From contig JAQTLV010000008.1 in NCBI GenBank assembly GCA_028714675.1, positions 1 to 42,720 on the forward strand: a stretch of DNA of 42,720 nucleotides, in the 5' to 3' direction. Of this stretch, positions 40,085 through 42,720 are shown one piece after another. Position 1 is the stretch's first letter, and each line of letters begins with the position of its first letter. Under the pieces are notes generated by a model. That model searched no databases, was not told the origin of the DNA, and was given only the letters and a program-made list of their open reading frames with translations. A program made the translations under genes and the position numbers. The stretch comes from Sulfurovaceae bacterium (GTDB lineage Bacteria > Campylobacterota > Campylobacteria > Campylobacterales > Sulfurovaceae).

Positions 40085-41899
40085 ATGGCACAATTATTTA
40101 CAAGAGATACACAAGCAATTTTTTGGAACAACAACATTAGCGCAATCCAAAGAATGCTAGATTATGACTATACTATTAAAAGAGAAAAGCCTTCAATTGC
40201 AGCCATAGTTGCTCCAACAGCTGAGAGTAAATTCCAAAAGTTTTTCTGGGGTGGCGATGAGATTATGATTAATCTTTATAAAACTACTAGCGAGGCTAAA
40301 AAAGCCCATCCAAATGCTGATGTGCTTTTGAATTTTGGATCATTTAGAACAGCCTATGATGTTACTATGGAAGCACTAGATATGGGCGGTTTTACGACTA
40401 TCATGATAACTGCTGAAGGTATTCCTGAGAGACTCGCAAGAAAAATGAATGCAGTAGCTAGAGAGAAAAATGTCACAGTAATAGGACCAGCAACAGTTGG
40501 TGCTATAAGTCCTGGTGCATTTAAAATTGCAAATATTGGCGGAACAATCGAAAATATTATTAATTCTAAACTTCATAGAGCTGGAAGTTGTGGGCTTGTA
40601 ACTCGTTCAGGCGGTCTATTTAATGAGCTTTCAAATATCATTGCTATCAATGCAGATGGAATTGCAGAAGGTGTTGCGATAGGTGGGGATAGATTTGTTG
40701 GCTCAGTATTTATTGACAATCTCCTTAGAATGCAAGACAATCCAGAAGTAAAATATATGTTGCTTCTTGGCGAAGTTGGTGGTACAGAAGAGTATAAAGT
40801 GATTGATGCTGTTAAATCAGGCAAAATTACTAAACCAATTATTGCTTGGTGCATAGGAACAATTGCAAAACATTATAGTAGTGGTGTACAATTTGGTCAC
40901 GCAGGAGCTAGTGCAAATGCTGATCGTGAAACAGCAGAAGCAAAAAACAAAGCCATGAGCGAAGCTGGTATTTATGTACCAAGTTCATTTAATGATTTGC
41001 CAACAAAAATATCTGAAGTTTATAATAAACTAAAAGCAGATGGTATTATCTCTGAGATACCTGAGCCAGCAATGAATACAGTTCCAAAAACTAGAAGAAG
41101 CAAACAATTTATTTGTACAATTAGTGATGATAGAGGAGATGAGGCTACTTATGCTGGTTTCCCAATCTCTAGTGTTGCTACTCCAGATACAGGTAAGGGA
41201 ATCGGTGATGTTATTTCACTTCTTTGGTTTAAAAAACAATACCCAAAATGGGCTACACAATTTATAGAAACTGTTATCAAAACAGTTGCAGATCATGGTC
41301 CAGCGGTTAGTGGAGCGCATAATGCAAAAGTTACAGCTCGTGCAGGAAAAAGTGTTGTTGAATCACTTGTAACAGGACTTTTGACAATCGGACCAAGATT
41401 TGGTGGAGCGATTGATGGTGCAGCTGAGCATTTCAAATATGCAGATGACAATAAATTAACACCAGTAGAGTTTTTGAATCATATGAAAAAACTAGGAATT
41501 CCAATTCCTGGTATCGGGCATAGAATAAAATCTCTAAGAAATCCAGATTTGAGAGTTGTTGGACTTAAAAAATTTGCAGCTGAACATTTTCCAAGCACAC
41601 CATTGCTTGATTATGCTTTGAGTGTTGAACAACTTACAACATCAAAAAAAGATAATCTTATCTTAAATGTTGATGGTACTATTGGTATTTTGATGGTTGA
41701 TATGTGGAGAGCATTAGGCTATAGTGAAATTGAAATTGATGAATTTATCTCAAGCGGCACACTAAATGCATTTTTTATTGCAGGAAGAACTATAGGATTT
41801 ATTGGTCATGTTCTTGATGAAAAAAGACTTGCAATGCCTATGTATAGACATCCTATGGATGATATATTATATCAAGTTGATATGGCTGAAGAAATATAA
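40085..41899 (+). CDS. aclA: ATP-citrate lyase, large (alpha) subunit
   Basis: This is a 604-residue subunit. The N-terminal half resembles succinyl-CoA synthetase alpha and carries the phosphorylated histidine H272 in QFGHAGASANADRETAEA. The C-terminal half is the citrate-synthase-like (citryl-CoA lyase) domain, with SGAHNAKVTARAGKS, GPRFGGAIDGAAEHF, IPGIGHRIKSLRNPD and FIAGRTIGFIGHVLDE. Length and domain order match the two-subunit enzyme of Chlorobium and Sulfurimonas. AAGGAGAGAAA precedes the ATG. It works in the cytoplasm in complex with AclB. No other reductive TCA gene is in the window. Confidence 0.96.
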   Translation: MAQLFTRDTQAIFWNNNISAIQRMLDYDYTIKREKPSIAAIVAPTAESKFQKFFWGGDEIMINLYKTTSEAKKAHPNADVLLNFGSFRTAYDVTMEALDMGGFTTIMITAEGIPERLARKMNAVAREKNVTVIGPATVGAISPGAFKIANIGGTIENIINSKLHRAGSCGLVTRSGGLFNELSNIIAINADGIAEGVAIGGDRFVGSVFIDNLLRMQDNPEVKYMLLLGEVGGTEEYKVIDAVKSGKITKPIIAWCIGTIAKHYSSGVQFGHAGASANADRETAEAKNKAMSEAGIYVPSSFNDLPTKISEVYNKLKADGIISEIPEPAMNTVPKTRRSKQFICTISDDRGDEATYAGFPISSVATPDTGKGIGDVISLLWFKKQYPKWATQFIETVIKTVADHGPAVSGAHNAKVTARAGKSVVESLVTGLLTIGPRFGGAIDGAAEHFKYADDNKLTPVEFLNHMKKLGIPIPGIGHRIKSLRNPDLRVVGLKKFAAEHFPSTPLLDYALSVEQLTTSKKDNLILNVDGTIGILMVDMWRALGYSEIEIDEFISSGTLNAFFIAGRTIGFIGHVLDEKRLAMPMYRHPMDDILYQVDMAEEI

Positions 41900-41925
41900 T
41901 GTTTACATTTGCTTATAACTTGTGA

Positions 41926-41931
41926 TATAAT
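41926..41931 (+). promoter_or_regulatory. -10 element for the pseudopilin gene
   Basis: TATAAT in GTGATATAATTTT lies 30 bases before the ATG at 41961, just downstream of aclA. It suggests the pseudopilin is transcribed separately from aclBA. Confidence 0.45.
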
Positions 41932-41960
41932 TTTAATAATTATATTGCAAGGTTGCAAAA

Positions 41961-42590
41961 ATGTTAAAAAATAAAACAGCTTTTACTATGATTGAGCTTG
42001 TTTTTGTAATAGTGACTATGGGAATAATAGCTGCTGTTGCAATCCCTAGACTTCAAAATGATAGTAGACAAGAGGCTATAGATCAAGTTCTCTCAGATAT
42101 TCGTTACGCTCAACACCTTGCACTTACTGATGATGTGACTAATCCAGCTAATCCAAATTGGCAACGAGCTTTTTGGGGAATTAGATTTGTAAATGATGGC
42201 GGACAGTGGATTTATAGTATAGGTTCTGATAAAAACCTAGGTGGTAATTTTGATGGCAATGAATATGCTATTGATTCTTTAAGTGGTTTACCAATGAATG
42301 GCAATAATACAGCAGCTAATCCGAGTGTTTCCCCGAGAACAAAACTTTTTAAAAAAGGCGTTACCAATGTTACTTTTGGTGGAGCAGGATGTGCAGCTGC
42401 ACCTCAACATATAGGTTTTGATAGATTGGGTAGACCACACCAAAGTTATTTTGGTTCAACTTCGCCAGATTATAGTAGTGTATTAACAAATACTTGTGAT
42501 ATTACTTTTACTCATCCAAGTGGAAATTTTGTTATTAGAATAAATCCAGAAACTGGTTATGCATTTGAGACAAGCCAGCCAGATATGTAA
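41961..42590 (+). CDS. Type II secretion/type IV pilus pseudopilin-like protein
   Basis: This is a 209-residue protein with a class III signal peptide: a short basic leader MLKNKTA, cleavage before F8, E12 at position +5 of the mature protein and the hydrophobic helix FTMIELVFVIVTMGIIAAVAIP. The residue before cleavage is Ala instead of the usual Gly. The globular part is Asn/Asp/Gly-rich (NLGGNFDGNEYAID) and has two Cys (GGAGCAAAP and TNTCDITF), which could pair. AAGG lies eight bases before the ATG. It stands alone here, without pilus assembly genes, as often seen for scattered minor pseudopilins in this phylum. Whether it serves secretion, DNA uptake or pili is unknown. Confidence 0.85.
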   Translation: MLKNKTAFTMIELVFVIVTMGIIAAVAIPRLQNDSRQEAIDQVLSDIRYAQHLALTDDVTNPANPNWQRAFWGIRFVNDGGQWIYSIGSDKNLGGNFDGNEYAIDSLSGLPMNGNNTAANPSVSPRTKLFKKGVTNVTFGGAGCAAAPQHIGFDRLGRPHQSYFGSTSPDYSSVLTNTCDITFTHPSGNFVIRINPETGYAFETSQPDM

Positions 42591-42636
42591 TTTACAAATT
42601 TTTCTCCAAATTTCTCCACTTTTTTCCAAAAAACAC

Positions 42637-42665
42637 TTGACATATAAAAACTTTGGTGCTATAAT
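42637..42665 (+). promoter_or_regulatory. Consensus sigma70 promoter, probably of a stable RNA operon
   Basis: A perfect -35 TTGACA (42637-42642), a 17-base spacer and a perfect -10 TATAAT (42660-42665) are followed by a GC-rich discriminator ACGCGTCC. A pyrimidine-rich stretch lies upstream and a hairpin CTTAAC-TAAGTTT-GTTAAG (42688-42706) lies in the leader. No open frame begins before the window ends. This is the only full consensus promoter in the window; such promoters usually drive rRNA or tRNA operons. Confidence 0.8.
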
Positions 42666-42720
42666 ACGCGTCCACAAACACAGAGACCTTAACTAAGTTT
42701 GTTAAGTGAGTGAGAGTGAA

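Overview
The window is a low-GC (roughly one third G+C by eye) chromosomal segment of a Campylobacterota (epsilonproteobacterial) chemolithoautotroph, most likely a Sulfurimonas/Sulfuricurvum-like organism. The reasons are an ATP-citrate lyase pair (aclBA, reductive TCA cycle), futalosine-pathway menaquinone synthesis (mqnE), a fused IspDF, an HP1021/Cj1608-type atypical response regulator beside a degenerate ATP-sulfurylase homologue and pgpA, and a carboxynorspermidine-type polyamine dehydrogenase. The genus is inference.

Layout. 1-3317: part of a tRNA with anticodon CAT, rodA, pgeF and a polyamine dehydrogenase. 3425-3982: a DedA-like membrane protein. 3986-11551: a minus-strand run of housekeeping genes, in transcription order ispDF, atypical response regulator, ATP-sulfurylase-like gene, pgpA, speA, cysE and an aspartate-type aminotransferase. 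11745-14352: thiC and mrp on the plus strand. 14415-16483: a lemA plus two TPM-domain genes on the minus strand. 16588-16848: a small acidic protein. 16970-21238: glnD then glmS on the minus strand. 21296-22357: mqnE.

22358-26100 is an accessory island. It carries a GIY-YIG protein, a HARE-HTH/PD-(D/E)XK (HrgA-like) gene paired with a HEPN-like gene, an orphan BrnA-like antitoxin, a GNAT acetyltransferase and a higher-GC small membrane protein. Three copies of a repeat lie in front of these genes. Each copy has a near-identical extended -10 promoter followed by a palindromic segment, and two copies also carry an inverted-repeat partner upstream. A 13-bp direct repeat that includes the mqnE stop codon brackets the first cassette. 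This repeat-linked cassette array is the best candidate here for an undescribed system.

26196-33994 is a five-gene surface locus. It encodes three small secreted DUF11-type proteins, a 1333-residue DUF11/carboxypeptidase-regulatory/beta-barrel outer membrane protein and a further secreted protein. Related modules recur among the five proteins, and RNA hairpins separate the genes as if to set different expression levels. 34201-38617 carries a GNAT protein, a secreted HAD phosphatase, a secreted hypothetical protein, a phosphoribosyltransferase whose mRNA may be leaderless, a class I glutamine amidotransferase (trpG/pabA) and a multi-pass membrane protein. 38741-41899 is aclBA. 41961-42590 is a type IV pilin-like pseudopilin, and the window closes with a consensus sigma70 promoter that probably drives a stable RNA operon.

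No stretch longer than 300 bases lacks a gene. The longest gaps are about 190-210 bases and hold the repeats, promoters and hairpins listed.
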